Source of the DNA: Flavobacteriales bacterium
GTDB taxonomy: Bacteria > Bacteroidota > Bacteroidia > Flavobacteriales_F > PHOS-HE28
Assembly (NCBI GenBank): GCA_016705545.1
Contig: JADIYA010000033.1
Span: 1-53,903, forward strand
DNA length: 53,903 nt
Reading direction: 5' to 3'
In this document: positions 53,319-53,903 of the stretch, piece after piece
Numbering within the stretch: position 1 is the stretch's first letter
How the letters are laid out: each line of letters begins with the position of its first letter
Notes under the pieces: model-generated
The model's input: the letters and a program-made list of their open reading frames with translations, nothing else
Database searches by the model: none
Told to the model about the DNA's origin: nothing
Made by a program: the position numbers and the translations under genes

Positions 53319-53903
53319 TCATCGAGTGTGTCCGTTTCGCTTTTGCCCGTGCATGGTTAGGTCCGGCCGGTGCTCATCGATCTCCGGCCCGGCGAAGTCC
53401 AGAAGATCCAGCTTTGACACATCCAGAGTACATACACGCCCTCCTGCTCGCGCGGAGCGAATCTGGCTGTCACTGGAGTCGGCAAGGAAGGTCATGAGCA
53501 ACTGTCCGGCAAAGTCGAACATGACCCCGGCATTCTTGTCCCCGTATTCCTTGTTCACATTGAAAGGGCGTGCATTACGCAAGCCCAAGCGCACGCCAAG
53601 GACCCGGTCATCGAACGGGCGGTCCTCGCCAGGGGGATGCTCATCCTCTCCGCGTGGCACGGCCACCTCATAACCACCCCACTTGATGCGGTGTTTCCCT
53701 TGATAGGTAAGATCAGGCAACCGAGCCTGTGAATCGTAGGCATGTAATGGAAAATTGTTCAACATGCCGCCATCCACCCACATGCCCCGGTAGCTTTCAT
53801 TGTAGGCTTCGTCATCCGCTCCGCCGTAGCGAACAGGACGGTCAACAATGACCGGCTTGAACACGAAAGGGATGGACATCGAAATGGTGACGGCATCGAT
53901 GAC
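53319..53903 (-). CDS. patatin-like phospholipase, N-terminus outside window
   Basis: C-terminal part of a patatin-like (PNPLA) acyl hydrolase. Visible: ISMSIPFVFKPVIVDRP, DDEAYNESYRGMWVDGGMLN with the catalytic Asp of the Ser-Asp dyad in DGG, NNFPLHAYD, then VLGVRLGLRNARPFN. The nucleophile GxSxG motif must lie in the missing N-terminal part. The protein ends KRNGHTR; no membrane segment seen. It is followed by the lipoprotein gene and by a truncated duplicate (52428-52736). Likely hydrolyses phospholipids; role in the cell unknown. Confidence 0.85.
   Translation of the reverse strand, partial: VIDAVTISMSIPFVFKPVIVDRPVRYGGADDEAYNESYRGMWVDGGMLNNFPLHAYDSQARLPDLTYQGKHRIKWGGYEVAVPRGEDEHPPGEDRPFDDRVLGVRLGLRNARPFNVNKEYGDKNAGVMFDFAGQLLMTFLADSSDSQIRSARAGGRVCTLDVSKLDLLDFAGPEIDEHRPDLTMHGQKRNGHTR
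53790..53903. repeat. direct duplication of patatin segment (with 52428-52541)
   Basis: The 114 bases 53790-53903 align without gaps to 52428-52541 (offset 1362) with nine mismatches, about 92% identity. The duplication flanks the lipoprotein gene and probably extends beyond the window. Confidence 0.85.

Overview
The window comes from a GC-rich member of the Bacteroidota, most likely a Flavobacteriales-type lineage. It carries a type IX secretion system (T9SS) and gliding gene set (porP/sprF, gldK, gldL, gldM, gldN, gldD, gldE), proteins with T9SS sorting tails, a TonB-dependent receptor with an N-terminal carboxypeptidase-regulatory-like domain, and many -7 boxes of the Bacteroidota type TAnnTTTG or TAnnTTCG. 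Two genes of otherwise intact look (der and a third gldN copy) carry one-base frameshifts, and the first 6 kb are full of indels. This suggests a metagenomic or long-read assembly with residual indel errors.

Layout. 1-5750 (minus): a giant secreted T9SS cargo protein with thrombospondin type 3 repeats, broken by many frameshifts and cut by the window edge. 5985-6190: a corrupted homopolymer zone that may join two unrelated pieces. 6047-10784 (minus): mksF-mksE-mksB, a condensin of the MksBEF/Wadjet (JetABC) type; no mksG/jetD nuclease gene follows before the corrupted zone. 10981-17844 (minus): a compact operon miaB, sigma-54 activator, lptE, TPR protein, secG, groES, groEL with 1-4 base overlaps at several junctions; miaB carries an in-frame palindromic insertion. 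17909-19055 (minus): a PepSY-like protein and a lipoprotein MsrB.

19253-34595 (plus): topA, a degenerate formimidoylglutamase/arginase relative, porP/sprF, then gldK-L-M-N. This core T9SS locus is followed by two further gldN copies, an ABC-F ATPase and a second gldM. The second GldM keeps the N-terminal transmembrane motor helix, including the arginine at residue 9. A paralogous GldM/GldN set is the most interesting biology here: it could build an alternative T9SS motor shaft and periplasmic ring on the single GldL present. 34638-37077: initiator tRNA-fMet with a clear promoter and terminator, then era and der. 37118-41788: a secreted DUF3857/transglutaminase-like protein and a TonB-dependent receptor.

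41815-48299 (minus): a Cys/Met-metabolism PLP enzyme, a T9SS cargo protein, a PMT/ArnT-like glycosyltransferase, a family 2 glycosyltransferase and an EamA transporter. 48392-50049 (plus): an HMA-domain lipoprotein and heme A synthase. 50024-52385 (minus): ssb, gldE, gldD. 52428-53903 (minus): a lower-GC patch with a patatin-like phospholipase (cut by the window edge), a small lipoprotein, and a truncated second patatin copy abutting the ssb promoter and in frame with ssb.

Several genes have the -7 box only 4-9 bases before the start codon, which points to leaderless or near-leaderless mRNAs. Low-complexity palindromes recur between genes (mksE/mksB, era/der) and inside miaB. No CRISPR array, rRNA, prophage or insertion sequence was seen.
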